From the NCBI GenBank assembly GCA_027422505.1, contig JAPQWV010000664.1, positions 186,001 through 250,000 on the forward strand: a stretch of DNA of 64,000 nt, given 5' to 3'. The notes beneath the pieces are model-generated. The model was given only the letters and a program-made list of their open reading frames with translations. It had not been told where the DNA came from and made no database searches. The DNA is from Craterostigma plantagineum. Its lineage: Eukaryota; Streptophyta; Magnoliopsida; Lamiales; Linderniaceae. The translations under genes were made by a program, and so were the position numbers. This document shows positions 33,796-47,290 of the stretch, piece after piece (position 1 is the stretch's first letter; each line of letters starts with the position of its first letter).

Positions 33796-36700
33796 CTATT
33801 TCCTCTTTGTTTCGTACAAATTTTCCAATATGCTTTGAGCCTCCGCCACTTTTCCCGGCCTTGCAAGAATCGAACTCAGGTGATTCACGGTATCCTTGCA
33901 AGGGACGTACGACTTATCGCTCATCTCCTTGAACAGTCTCCTCGCCTCAAACTGATACAGCTTCTTTCTCGGCTTGTCCTGGTAAGAAAGCTTGCACCAC
34001 CCACTTATCAATATATCGTAAGTAGAAGAATTAGGAAAAACTCCTCTCGTCTGCATTTCCTTCAAAAGCTCCATCGCTTGGTCCATCTTCCCCACCTTGG
34101 CAAAGTCGTTGATCAGCAAGTTATAAGTGCTCGCCCGGGGAATGAAACCCTTGGTGATCATTTCGCAGTATAGCCTTATCGATTCCTTCTTATTTCCCAT
34201 CTTTCCATATCCAGAGACTAAGATGTCGTACGTAGTAGCATTTGGGACGAACATCATTTCTTTCATATCGGTTAGAAGCTGGCCAACTTCTTGCATCGAC
34301 CCAATCGCCGCGAACCCTCCTAGAAGAACGTTATAGGTCGTTATATTAGGGCAAACTCCTTCGGCGATCATCTGAGAATAAGCGGCGAAAGCCTTGTCCA
34401 GATGGGAACTTTTGCAGAATCCTTGAATCATGGCATTGTAAGTGATGGTGTCTGGGGAAAAGCCTGCCTGCCTCATTTCCTCCAACACAGATGCTGCCTT
34501 TCTAGTCATTCTCAGACCACATAGGACGGTAATTAGGCTGTTATAAACCGTTAGACTCAAATCGAGCCCCATGTCTACAATCTTTCGATGCACAGCTAAG
34601 ATATCATCTGCCCTTTTCGTCTCTGAAGCAACAGCATTGAGGATAAGTCTGTGGGCAGTTACTGAAGGACTTAGACCAAAGGTACTAAGCTCATCCAGTA
34701 AGTCTAACGAATCTCCAACTCTGCCCGACCCACAAAGCCCTTGCACCAACGTGTTACAAGTTATCGAGTTAGGACTCAGATTGAGAACTTCCATTTCATC
34801 CAAAAGACTGAGAGCTTTATCTAATTTCCCTTCTCTGCAATAGCCCGCGATTAACGTGTTGAACGTAGCATGATTTGGAGTCAAACCTAACTGCTCTGTT
34901 TCAGAATAAAGGGACAGGACACTGGTTGACCATATCGAATCAGCCCATTAAGCATCGAATTATATGCGGTAGTATCAAACCCGATAGCTTTGATCTCTTG
35001 GGCTCCGTCGAGGGCAGATGATACCTTCCCTGCTTTGAACAGCCCATCCATTAGTGAGGTGTAGTTAACAATGTCAGGCGACGATCCAATTGAGATGAAT
35101 TCCTTGAACAAGTTCTCTGCCTCGGCCATCTTTCCTTCTTTTTTCAGTCCGTTCACAAAAGCATCGAGTGCGAAATTGTTTTCGCCCAGCCCCTGCATTC
35201 TCATATCATTATACAGATTTTCTGCAATGTCCTTCTCACCATGTTTGATGCATCCATCGATGAGGTTGCTGTAGGTGACTGCATTTGGTGCAACATTGAG
35301 GTTCACCATGTCCTTCAGGACATTTAAAGCTTCCAAAAGCATTCCACTTTTTACGTAGCCATTGATGATCGACGAGTAAGTGATAACATTTGGCTCGATA
35401 CATCCCTCCTTCATTTGCTGTAGTATGGACTTAACACCCTTCATGTCGCCGATTTTACAGAGACCATCCATGTATGCAGAGTATGTGAAGAGATTTGGAA
35501 GAGCGTAAGAGTTCAGAAGATTCCGAAACATGTCCTCAGCTTCTCTGGCCCTTCCAACCTTGAACAGCCCATCAATGAGTGCGGTGAAAGCCACAATATC
35601 AAATGTAATTCCACGAACTACCATTTGACTCTGCAAGTTTAGTGCAGCCATTAGGTTACCCTTTTTAAGGAAAAAATCGACAAAGCTTGTGAAGGTAAAT
35701 TGGTTCGGCTCCACACCACCACTTAACATGTCACTGAACAGAGATTTGGCCTCGTCGAACCTCCCCTTGGCAAGAAGACCACTTATAACAGAACTGTGAG
35801 TAACCACGTCTGGCTCAATTCCATGAGCTATCATGTCCTCATACACAGCCAATGCTTCGTCTAATTGATGCTTCTTGAGATGTCCACCAATCAAAGTAGT
35901 GTAAGTAACATGATCTGCCATTACACCTGCTTCGAAAACTAGCTTACTCACTTTGTCCCCAGCACTGGAATCGCTGGATCCTGACAACTCATCGAGGACA
36001 ATCTTGGCGCTAGCAAAGTCTCCTATCTCACAGAACCCATTGATCAAAGTGTTGTAGGTAAAGATATCAGGCAAAACCCCTCGCTCGCCATTCTCCTAAT
36101 TAGTTCAATACCACGACTAACTTCCCCAGCCTCGCAATACCCATGGACCAAAGTGTTGAAACTAACAACATCTCTGCTCCCATGATCTCCACGAAACGTA
36201 CCCATCAGTACAGATTCAGCACTCTCCAACATACCCTTCTCACAAAATCCCTTCGTCAATATGTTAAAAGTAAAGCAATCGAAATCTATCCCTCGCTTAG
36301 CCATCTCTGACATCAACCCAAGCCCAAACCCAACAAACCCACGCCTACAGAAACCCCAAATCACAGTATTATAGCTGACCACGTCACTCTCAAATCCACA
36401 ACCGTCGTTTTCTCTCAGAAAAACTAGCGCCTTATCCAAGTCCCCAACTTTACACAGAGAGTGAAGCACTACGTTCTTGGTGACCACATTCGGCGCCACA
36501 CTTCCGGCGATCATGTCTTGATACATCACAGCAACATGATCCACCAGCCCCGCAGTGTTGAAATGGTGCAACAAGCTGTTCCATGAGCTGAGCCCAGGGG
36601 TGTAGTTGTGAGTCCGCATGAATGAGTAAGCGGCGATGGCCTTGGTGAGGCGGTTGCATCTTATGAAGATGTGGATCAGCGTGGAAAGGAACGAGCAAGT

Positions 36701-36820
36701 GTAAGCGTTCTTGTCCGAGTTTCTGATTGGGAGCTGTGACTGGGAAGAGAAATAGTACGTAAAGGGCTTCCATGAGATGCTCGCAATCTGTTTGGCGAAA
36801 CGCCGCTGTACAATTATCAT
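33796..36820 (-). CDS. P-class pentatricopeptide repeat protein with two frame breaks
   Basis: Intronless gene of about 1,007 codons, resembling Arabidopsis At5g14770 from memory. After a short organelle-targeting-like N-terminus (MIIVQRRFAKQIASISW) come over 20 PPR motifs with the VVTYNTLIDGFCK-type signature (for example VVSYNTVIWGFCRRG, VVTHSSVISGLLAKGR and NATTYDILVSGYGKMG). P-class PPR proteins bind organelle RNA and affect its stability, splicing or translation. The reading frame is interrupted by one missing base near 36073-36080 (a G/T run) and another near 34923-34929 (a CAAACC-like run). Each shift is fully compensated by family similarity, so either the sequence has base errors in homopolymers or the gene is freshly inactivated. 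A copy of its tail lies at 26722-26823. Confidence 0.85.
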
Positions 36821-36839
36821 ATTTGATATTAATACTCAT

Positions 36840-37881
36840 GAAGATAGCTCGAAGATTTTTGTTTATTCTTTCTTCGTTCTTTGTATGGAGACGACAATTC
36901 CAGGAACTGTGTACTACCTCTATTTCAATTTCAGTCCCTGACGTTTTAAATTTATCAGTCGCATCCCCATATTCTCGTGAATTTTACATTCTTGTCTGGC
37001 CCGGTTTTAAACTTAGCCCAGCGTATAGACGCCCATTATGCTTTAGCCCAAAGTGTATATTTGATCATATCTATACCAAATCAGAAAAATATATATTTTA
37101 CCTAACCATAACTGAAACAAGAAAATACAAAACCAGACGAACAAAATGGAGATTGTCCCATGAAAGAGACATGCACATTCACAACTTATCCTCATAATCT
37201 TGACTGCATGCTGTAATGTGTCTTTATTAAATGCAAATAGTTTAATGATTAAATAAGATCAGAAGATCTAATGAGATGATGACATTGATCATATATAAAA
37301 ACTGTGTCTACATCACATATTGGAGAGCTAACACTATCACACCACACCCTCGATTCAACCAACTTCGACCCTACTACCCACTATACGATTTTCGAATCTT
37401 TCGAGTTCTCTCTTTTCGGTTAACCTATGATTGAGCCAAATATAGTAATCTCAATCCTGTTGTCATTACCATTATAAGTAATAATATGGGGTGTTTGTTG
37501 AGAAAAAAAAAGGTAAAAAGAAGAGAGATGACGGCGACCCATGAACAGTAGCAAGAAGGAGAAGTTATCATACGGTATTGAAGAAGAGGCTTTAAAGAGA
37601 TGAATTGAAAGATAGACGAAACTAAAGGACCATTACAGTACTTACAGCACACAACTCTCAGGGGTTCCTTGGAGTAGCATTAAAGACTGATCTTCCCTGC
37701 CAATATTTCTTCTTCTCTTTTTTCCCTTGTTAAATCTCGATCTCCAACCTCCGCGAGAAAAAAACGATCTTAAAGAAGATATAAGTAGTAATAATAATTA
37801 CTAAAAACAGTTATAATAAATTCTAGTAAGTCCCCTCATTCTCTTCCGAAAAAAGTCTCTTATGATCCATGCTCAGAAAAC
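36840..37881. other. Divergent promoter region, PPR (-) and formin (+)
   Basis: About 1 kb between two start codons. No gene was recognised. Site II-like words (GGCCC, AGCCCA) cluster near 36995-37020 on the PPR side. Confidence 0.45.
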
Positions 37882-40455
37882 ATGGGACATCATCCTTGCA
37901 CTTGTTCTCATGCTGTCCAAATGCTCCTTCTCATCATCACATCCTTCTTATTGGCGTCTCTCCTCCTCTCTCAGAGTTCGCAAGATGATCGAAAGCGTTC
38001 GATTTACCCGAAAAAACTCGGGATATTTCTCGCATTCAAGATAGGAAAAAATTCGACGAACGACGCGCCTTACGCTCGTCTCTTGCCTCGGCCGCCGCCG
38101 CCGTTCGTCTCTTCGCCTTTCCCTTCGCCCTTCTTTGGCCACAAGCTGCCTCCTTATAAAGGAGCGCCTTCGCCGAACAGTCACCCGATGAGCGCTCATC
38201 CGCCGTTTTATTACCTTCCACGGGCCCACAAAGTGCCGCCAAGGAATGATAATGACAACAGCAAAGGTAATCGGAGAATAATGACGGCTGTTCTATTATC
38301 CGTCGGGATTTCTTCAGCAGCGCTGTGCGCCGTCGGAATCTTTTTCATAATGCGCCGAAGGTTTAAGAATAAACAGAAGCGAAGCAGAAGGCCTACGATA
38401 GTCGCCTCGAGATTTGCGAGCTCATCGCAGCTAATAAGCTCCGCCAAGAAGGCGAGTCCTAGTGATCATCATCATCATCCTCGTCCCGATCTATTTTACC
38501 TTAATTCGCTGGAAAGCGCTTTCGATTTGGAAGAATCTTGTCCGAAAATTAACCCCGGCGAAGAAGGCGAGGGAAGAAAATCATACGTAAGAACGTCGAA
38601 TAACTGTGCAACGATGAGTGAGAGAGAACCAGACATGAAAGGAGAAAGGGTCGAAGGGACGCATTCGTCCGACGGGGACGAGTCCTTTCATTCGATATGC
38701 GACTCGCATTATTCTTACATATTGAGGCCTTCCAATGCTTCGTCATCGTCAGCTCAATGTCCCGACGAAGAAGGGCAATTTGGTCCAATTTCAGTAACTG
38801 CTTCGACCGCCGCCGCCGCCCAACCGCCACCACCTCCACCACCACCGCCGCCGCCGCCGCCTTCTCAGCTTCAGACTCGGCCAACGCTGGGAAAAGACGG
38901 TTCGACCCTTCCGAAGCTGAAACCGCTACACTGGGACAAAGTTAGAGCCACCCCATATCGTTCGACCGTGTGGGACAAGCTAAGAACGAGCTCTTTCGAG
39001 TAAGAAAAAAGAAAAATTAATCAGTTCTTTTTCATTTGATACACGGCGATTTTTGACTTTTTCGGTGTACGTGGCAATAGGTTCGACGAGGAAATGATCG
39101 AGTCTCTGTTCGGCTACAGCTCACAGCAAGAAACCGCGAAGGACGAGGAGGTAATTAAGAGCAAGTCGCCATCTCCGATGAGCAATAAGCACGTCTTAGA
39201 ACCGAAGAGGCTTCAGAACATCACCATACTCTCCAAGGCATTGAAGAACGTGTCTGCCGAACAAGTCTGCCATGCGTTAATCAGAGGTAATAATTTTACA
39301 TATATACAAGTTTTCGTCTTTCTTTCATTACATACCATAAGTTCGTCGGCTCGATATCGAATGCAGGCGAGGGCTTATCATTGCAAGACCTCGAAGCCCT
39401 TTCGAAGATGGTTCCAACAAAAGAAGAAGAGGCAAAGCTAGCAAACCACGAAGGAGGAGGAGATACATCCGAGCTGGGCCCCGCCGAGAGCTTAGTTCGG
39501 GCGATGCTTAGAGTCCCATTTGCTTTCCTGAGAATCGAAGCCATGCTTTACAGAGAGACTTTCGAAGACGAGGTTCTTCATCTTAAGAAGTCGTACTCCA
39601 TGCTCGAGGTAAATATAATGCTGCCATAAAAACATACAACACATTCCGCAAACTCGTAAAAAAAATCGCTTCTTTATGATTATTACATCATAGGACGCGT
39701 GCGCAGAGCTGAGATCAAGCCGGTTATTCCTCAAACTGCTCGAAGCCGTGCTCAAAACTGGGAACAGAATGAACGTTGGGACAATAAGAGGCGAAGCTAA
39801 GGCTTTCAAGCTCGACGCTCTCCTCAAGCTAGCTGACGTAAAGGGCACAGATGGGAAAACGACACTTCTCCATTTCGTAGTGCAAGAAATTGTCCGATCT
39901 GAGGGTCTGAGGGCGTCCGAAAGCATCATGGGAAGGATCGATCAGTTGGTCAATAATAAAGGTAAGGTTTCAGACAGCAAGGAAGATAATTACAGGAAAA
40001 TGGGGTTAGTGATCGTGTCGGGCCTGGGCGCCGAGCTCTGCAATGCCAAGAAAGCAGCCACGTTGGACTTGGAAACGCTGAAAAATTCGATTTTGAACTT
40101 ATCGCAAGGGATGGACAAGCTCAAGCATTTTGTACGCGAGAAGCTGGCTAAGACGCTAGAGGAGGAAGAGGAGGGCAGTTTCGTAAATTCAATGGGATCG
40201 TTCTTGAAAAGCGCGGAAGTGGAGCTGAAGGAGCTTGGAGAGGAGGAGGAGAGAGCGATGCTTCGCGTCGGGGAAGTCACGGAGTATTTCAACGGGGACG
40301 ACGTGGGAAAAGACGAAACTAACCCTCTTTGGATTTTCGTCGTCGTGAGAGATTTCTTGAACGTGTTGGATCGTGTGTGCAAGGAGCTTCGAAACACGAA
40401 AGCTATGCGTGGAAATTATTATTGCGATAGCCCTTTACCGCCACTATTCACGTAG
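37882..40455 (+). CDS. Class I formin (FH1-FH2) with membrane anchor
   Basis: Four exons, 37882-38999, 39081-39286, 39367-39608 and 39694-40455, give 775 aa. Layout: N-terminal signal or anchor (about 13-30), a Pro-rich extracytoplasmic part, and a transmembrane segment at 133-156 followed by [15 protein letters not shown] charged linker follows, then the FH1 polyproline run (about 314-332) and the FH2 domain (about 348-770). FH2 begins [19 protein letters not shown] and includes [45 protein letters not shown] and [11 protein letters not shown]2 nucleates and processively caps actin filaments, and class I plant formins tie actin to plasma membrane and cell wall. It is shorter than many family members and looks like the FH4/FH8/FH11 group. 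Confidence 0.93.
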
Positions 40456-40939
40456 AGAAGTTCGTCTTTTAAGGATTGGTCCGTTTGTGTTTTGAACGTT
40501 GACTATGTTTCTTCTTTTTTTTTTTTCACGTATGAGTATGTAATGTATAATCGCATCCGAGTAAATAACAATACACGATTATCGTCATCAACAATTTCTC
40601 ATGGTTCATACATCATATCACAATTAACAAGCTCTCGTTCACTTGCATATCTTCCTTGTGTGGGAATTGGAACGAAACAAAGCCATAAAGGAAACAAAAG
40701 AGCAAAAGTTCACCAAGTTGTCCACATGATAAAGTCAAAAATAAAAAAGATACAAGACAACACTGCGTACCACGTCACGAGTACAAACTTGATAATCTTC
40801 GCAACCCATTTAAGACAAATATGATTGGGTTGACATTTGTCTCCTCGAAGATATATATGGTAGATATTTGCCCAACAGTGCTCTAATTATTGACGGTCGA
40901 ACTTTTCTTGGCTCTTGAAATTAATATTCCCACTCTCCT
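40456..40939. other. Convergent intergenic region
   Basis: Short stretch between the formin (+) and the PWWP gene (-), expected to hold both 3' UTRs. No other feature was seen. Confidence 0.5.
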
Positions 40940-43900
40940 TTATAAGGGATGATACGGAACGTAACCCAAGGCACCAGTCAAGGTATTTACCACGTCACTG
41001 CACTTGGTTAATAAATTCAGAAACTGTTGCGAAAAGTCTTTTTCACCCAAAGATGATCTAAGATGACGATCTTGCGAAACAGCAAATTTACTAGCAGAAC
41101 GAGCCGCTTTTAACTCTGAAGGAACATTCTTACTATTGATGACATCCATTGAATGTGAAGTAGGGACATTAGAAAACTGTTGCACCATTTCACTTTTACT
41201 GCTTCCTTCACCAACAGAACTAAATTTAACACGAGTACCTCTACCATTTCCGTTCCCTCCATCATCGCTCGAAGGTTTCTTCAGTATTGATTTGAGTTGT
41301 ACGGTTGGCTGACTTGGCTTTGCCGTCGTGCGCGGCTTGACAATGGCTTCTTTGGAGACGATGGTCGAAGGCGCAGTAGCTTCTTCCTTTTGAACCTTGA
41401 AAAGTTCAGACATATCTGCTGCATCGCTGTTTGGATCCCTAGTATAACATCGAACGTTTGTGCTCCCAAACAAATTGCCAGACGAAAGAGCGAACTTACA
41501 AGCAGCTTCGGCGTCGGCCTTGTACTTGTAGACCAATCGGCAGGTAAAAGTTTTCCAAAAGACCCTAGTGGCTGAGTGGTCGAGCGGGCCAAAGCGGGCA
41601 AATTTCACTCTCAGCTCTGCGCTGGACGGAAGTGACGCGCCGGCCGGGAACTTCATGACTAGCATGGTGGGCTTAGGAGCTGTTCTTGGAGGAGCAATCT
41701 TCTTGCTAGATTCTGGCTTTGTTGCTTTCTGGAGGACGTTTCTTTCCTTTAAATCCCTTCGCTGGGCTTCGTTTGATTTTTGTGGGATCTTCTTTTCTGA
41801 AGCTTTCGATGGATCTGCGATCCTTTTGGCCTTGTTGAGGTCTTTGGATGGAAGATGAAGCTTCTTTTTCATGGCCTCCTCTGAGTTATCGAGTGGCTTC
41901 TTTTCGGGCAGCAGCTCTTGCGATTGGTTTAGCTTCTTCTTTTTCTTCACGACGCCGGGATGATCTGATGGACCACGTTTTTTCCCACCTTTGGTTGGAT
42001 CGATAGAAGGTCTCACAGGCCTTGGAACTGACTTGTCATGGGTTTTGTCCGCCGGGGCAGGGGCCTTATTGGGGCGACCTTCGCCAGCCTCGTTGTTGAG
42101 GGGCTGTGAAGATAAGCTTTTCTGATACACGAGAGAGCGGTATTTCAAGAAAACCTGGCGGGTCGCATTAGGACCGCCCATGTCTAATTCATAAAAGGGA
42201 TCAAGAGCAAGAGCACGAAGGTTGCTCAATAGCAATGGGAGATGCTCGGTTATAGATTCAGGTACCAACTTCGCCTCTGCCGCAGATGAAGTGTCTATTT
42301 TTCCTTCGTCGACTGGGTTGTCGATCTTGATAGTGGGGGCAAAATCTGCATTCCCAGGCACTTGTTCGGCCACTACTCTGCTGCTGCTGACTGCAGCTGG
42401 TAATTGCCCAAGATTGGAATTAACTTCACTGCTCGTTTCGATCCTAGCAATCTTCTTTTTCTTCTTCTTCTCGAATATCGAGGGACCCATCACACTCAAA
42501 TTCCCACCTGGTTGATCGATGATGACTTCTTTCTTCCTCTTCTTAATCTTCTTGTCGACCATAGAGGGATCTTCAGCACTCATATCCCCAGGAGGCCGCT
42601 TCTGTACTTTGAATTTTTTCTTCCCACCTTCCACTGGTTTCCTGATATCCTTGGCATCAATGACTTTGGGTAGCTTGTCTACTGTAGTTTGCTGCTGAAT
42701 ATCAAGATTACCGGTTACTGGTGTCTGAAACACAAAATCCTTCATGTTAGAGTCCACTAATCGGCCAGAAACCCCTGGTTCATCTCGTCGTTTAAATATA
42801 TATTTGTCCTTCTCCACTTGAACCTTTGTTTTAGCGGGTTTTAGAGAGCTTTTTCCTTTGCCGAGTGGTTCGGCTATGACTAGTCGTCCACTCAGAGGAG
42901 CTTCAAAACACACAGCCAAGAGAAAAAACATCAACAAAAACATACGGGCCAAATTTTTAAAATTCAGAAGCGAATATAATGGGACAAACCCTTGCATAAG
43001 ACAAAAGAGTATAGGGACTAATATTATCTGACTTGGTCTGAAGGGAGAAGTATCATAAAATGCAGCTACACCTCGATCAATCGTTATTAGGTCGGACAAG
43101 TACATGACAATTGTTTTTTGTTGGTTGGCACACAAATATACCTAATTATAAAGCTTAGACAAGTACAATTCTTCACCACCAATTTCCAACTAACAATATT
43201 TTGAAGTTCGACGACAACGGACATAAGAGAAACAAAACAGGCCAAGAATATCTCAAAAGCACCACACGTGGGATATACCTTTCGCCGGATCCACTGCCAC
43301 CGGCTCAGTCGGCCTTGGAGGCCTGTCTGGGTTGCTTCCAAAGGCCTGAGCATAAGTGTCATCAAACTCCTCAAACGTAGCCTTCCTGCATGCCAAGACT
43401 GTTCCTTTTTTCTTAACAAACTCAAGATTCAAATTACTCCCACTCATTGGCCTAACTGCCATCTGCTGTACAAAAGAAAGCACGGCCTTCGGTTGAAAGC
43501 TTTCTCTTGCCTTATTAATCTGACTCGTCGAGAAAATTCCTGGTTCATAATCCCCGACAATCACAGAGTAATAACCCTCAACAGCAGTAGGCCAGAAATT
43601 ATACTGGTTCCTACACTTGCAAGCCACTCCCAAACCCCTCCTTCGCATCAACTCATCCACAGCCTCCTCGACGGCATTGAGAAAACCCTTCGAGTTCGTC
43701 TGCCGCGACTTCTCCACGAAATTCTCTTCGAATGGGATCAATTCTCCGGGATCGAACCAACCATAGCTACCATCGCCAAAGAAGGCTACCAAAACGTGAC
43801 CCTCAGATTTGATTCGAAGAACTGAAGCTGAAGCAAATGCTTCGTTATAGATGTGACCAGGCCACCACGGATGAGACTTCACCTTTCCCCAAACCATGTC

Positions 43901-44242
43901 GCCGATTGAGTACCCATAGCCCACCGCCTCCCTGTCCCCCTTCGAAGCAAAGGCGTCAAAATCAGATAGAATCGAGTCGTAATCTTCCGTCGCTATGACG
44001 AGCTTCTCACGGTCGTGCGCGGGCGCAGGGGTAATCTCGACATTTTGGGGCTCGGAAACCCTAGGCAGGTTCAGATTGGGGCTTTCATCAGCTATATTCG
44101 GAGAAAACGACGCGCTGGGGTCAGAAGGTGAAACCCTAGCTGGCTCCAAAGAGGAATCATTATCGAGAACGTTTGGTTCGACAACGGCGTCGTTCGCTGG
44201 ATTCGACCCAGATTCTCCATCCCCATCGACGCTGGTTTGCAT
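40940..44242 (-). CDS. PWWP-domain chromatin protein
   Basis: Two exons, 43279-44242 and 40940-42900, give 974 aa. The N-terminal 105 residues are acidic and disordered. The PWWP domain starts at about 109 (YSIGDMVWGKVKSHPWWPGH) and continues through VLVAFFGDGSYGWFDPGELI. The PWWP fold reads methylated lysine on histone H3 and also binds DNA. The middle is very Lys-rich with several nuclear-localisation-like runs ([23 protein letters not shown]). Near residue 755 is an RRM-like fold (TMLVMKFPAGASLPSSAEL ... FARFGPLDHSATRVFWK) seen in the same position in plant PDP proteins, which partner PRC2 in repressing FLC and related genes. Membership of the PDP family is inferred from this order. The exon 2 acceptor (tttgaag) is phase-consistent. 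Confidence 0.9.
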
Positions 44243-46226
44243 CGCTCGATCGTCTCAACACGGAGCTTGGATTAAGCACAGAAGATCAACAGATTTTTCG
44301 AAATGCGTAGAAAGAGAGATGAGTGAGGAACTGATGAGAATGTGACGATGAAGGAACAAATTGAACCGCAGCCCATTTTCGGCTAAAGCGATATAAATAA
44401 AATAAAATAAAAAGATAAATGAATATATTTTCTAGTTTCTATTACGTTTACATCTACATGGGCCACGACATGACGACGCCGATTCTTTCAATGTCGTAAT
44501 TTAAAATCAATGTCTTATAATAAATCCGTGAAGAGCTTATCCGTTTGTTTTCTAGTATACGAATTGAGATTTGCTTGTGTAGCCCAACTTAAAGTTGGCC
44601 TGTGGAATTCAAACAAAGGGCCCACTAATCTAACTCCATTATCACTAATGGGCTTGAAATAGATCAATTTATAGGCTCATTTTACTATGTTTTCGTTTTA
44701 GACTAATCTTCGTCAAATTTCTTTACTGGGCCTTATTGGGCCGGCCCACATAGATAGACGAGTTGGCCCATATAAGAGATGAGCTTTCATCCTAAAACCA
44801 ATTGGTAATAGGTGGAGCGACATATACTGTCCAAACTCTCCTCAATTATCCTATATGTGACACACGTGAGTTATTTATGGTTATTTATTTTTAACAATCT
44901 TCTATGATATGTATATACAATCCAAATTCATACAGACGAAGAAGTCCAATCCAAATGGTGAACCCTTGAGCTCGAGCCTTTAGTCCAACCATTTCTTGTA
45001 ATTGTAGAAAATTTATTCACAAGGCTATAAATTTAAGATTTAACATCAACGTAACAAAAATGCGTATAGATACAGGGTAGTTAAACTTCTTGTTGTTGGC
45101 CTAATTCGCTAGGAAAAAATAATTGAATTTAATTCTTGGCAATATAGTGGATTGTCTTTCCTAATGCAAATCTTGATAAAAACACAAGACGAAAACTAGA
45201 TAACAGTAACATAGTTCATTAAAAGTCACGAATGATTGACAAGTACATGGCTCAAGGAAATATTATTATTGATTTGGCAGCAAGCAAGATTAAGAAACTA
45301 GGGTTTGTGTAATGAAGCCATTGGAAAAATAACGATGCTACGTGCACCTACGCAGTCCAGTCATTTCAAACATATTTAAAGATTGTTACATACAATACAA
45401 TTTAGATGTGAGAACATATCGGGGAGTGTTCAAACTTTTGAGATATAAAGGGACCACATATAGTACTATCATTTACCTTATTAACTCTCAAGTGTTTTTC
45501 ACCCGTCAAAACTCCTTAAAACAAGCCAAAAAATAAATGTATTTGATTATTATTATTGGTATGATATCTTCATCTCACAACTGGAGCAAGAATAAACTAA
45601 TTTTATGAAGCCAATAAAATAGAATGGACGTGGGACTCTAATGGTGGATGTGTCATTACAAAAGCAGCTAGTGAGATGTAAAGGAAGATATATCATATAT
45701 ACCCCAACATCGTTTAATCATATATTGAAAGCTTAGTATATATGTATTATATGCGTGCTACACGTTTGACATTGGTGAATGGCAACAAAACCCTAGAGTT
45801 CAAAGTGGTAATACAGGTTAATCCAAATTAAAAATGTACAAAACATACTACTATTAGAATTAAAGAACAAGTCATCTGTATTAAACGAATGATGACGTGA
45901 CATATAAAATGACACTAATGCTCAAGCCACCAACTCATGTCTAAGAGACACAAGTACCTTAAGATGCAGTGCCTTGTCTTCCTCCTTTTTCTTTCCAGCT
46001 TATTCTTGTTCTTCCTCTCTTAAAGAAAATATATTTCCTTTTAATTTTTGTACATTAAGTAAGGTCCTTCATAGATCAAGGTGCATGGCTCCGTACATTC
46101 GAGAATAAATTAAGCTGCGTGATTATCACGCACGAGTTAATTTCGAAAAAAAAAAGTTGCTACTGTTACGACGACTGGTAGAGAAGATCCATCGACTGCA
46201 AAAAAAAAAAATAGAAATAGTAGAAG
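44243..46226. other. Intergenic stretch, promoter of the PWWP gene and upstream of NF-YB
   Basis: About 2 kb. A cluster of site II words (GGGCCC, TGGGCC, GGCCCA) at 44615-44780 is consistent with a housekeeping-type promoter, but it lies 370-540 bp from the PWWP start. The rest is AT-rich and shows no gene. Confidence 0.45.
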
Positions 46227-46699
46227 ATGAGCGAGGAGGAGAACACTAACTTGCTTCCAATTGCTAATGTGGGGCGAATAATGAAGACCTTCCTCCTCAT
46301 GCGAAGATCTCGAAAGAATCGAAAGAGAGGATGCAAGAATGTGCTTCTGAGTTCATAAGCTTTGTGACAGGCGAAGCATCGGTTAAGTGCCACAAGGAGA
46401 ATCGAAAGACTATGAATGGAGACGATATTTGCTGGGCTTTGTCTACTTTAGGGTTTGACAATTACTGTGAGGCCATGTCTAGGTACTTACACAGATATAG
46501 AGATTACGACAGACAAAGGGCTATCCATGGTAAGAAGCAAGGTTTAGTAGGTTATTACGAGGATGAGCTACAACAAGAGGATGAAGCAATTAGCTTGAAA
46601 ATTGGTTTTGGAGATAATAAGGCTGTTTCACCATCAGTAGTGTTTGGAGAAGGAAAGTCTTTGGCTAACACAGAGGGGACATCATCAAAGATTGTGTGA
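46227..46699 (+). CDS. NF-YB (HAP3) histone-fold subunit, frame broken near the N-terminus
   Basis: Single-exon, NF-YB4/5-like. The start EENTNLLPIANVGRIMK is the conserved beginning of the histone fold. From about 46290, the frame needed for LPPHAKISKESKERMQECAS is shifted, consistent with a 4-base deletion just after ATGAAG (46281-46286). After the break, the rest is intact: MQECASEFISFVTGEASVKC, HKENRKTMNGDDICWALSTL, GFDNYCEAMSRYLHRYRDYD and an acidic tail to 46699. NF-YB pairs with NF-YC, and the dimer binds CCAAT with NF-YA. As read, the intact frame starting at 46331 lacks helix 1 and would not fold as a normal NF-YB, so this is a pseudogene unless the base calls are wrong. Confidence 0.72.
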
Positions 46700-47238
46700 C
46701 GAAGAAAGATGGCTCATCCTTTTTTAATAGAAACAATTGAAAGTTATCTCAAGGTAACTCTCAGTTTATATTCTTCCCTTTCTGTGTGTAGCTTTGATCA
46801 CTAAGCTCTAACTCAATATGATGTATTATAATCGGTCGGCACTAAGCGTTCAGAACTGTTTCGGATTTTTCCATGGAATCATCTCTGCCTTAGTATGCTC
46901 ACATTTCTTCTTAAGTTAAGAGAAAAAAACCAGTAAAGTTAGGTTCCAAGGGCTTCGAATTGTACAATATCTCAGATAACTTAAAACCTAATACTTCTTC
47001 GACTCGCTCGTGGGTCATTTAATTGGCAGATAGAAACTTAGAACTAACAACAAGTCTTTTAGTATAGAAATCCTTTGTTGCTTTAGGCATCAGATGATGA
47101 GATTATTTTTTTTTTATTACAAGTTTCGGGTATAAGTAACACAGGATACATCACATAGTTCTTATCATGCCCGTATGTTTATCATCTCTCGTGTGTCTAA
47201 TATTCATCTTGAGTTAACATCCTTTTCAGTTTCCTGTA

Positions 47239-47290
<52 letters not shown>

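Noticed and set aside
38549..38884. Ala/Val-rich open frame on the minus strand
   Set aside because: Antisense shadow of the formin polyproline region.
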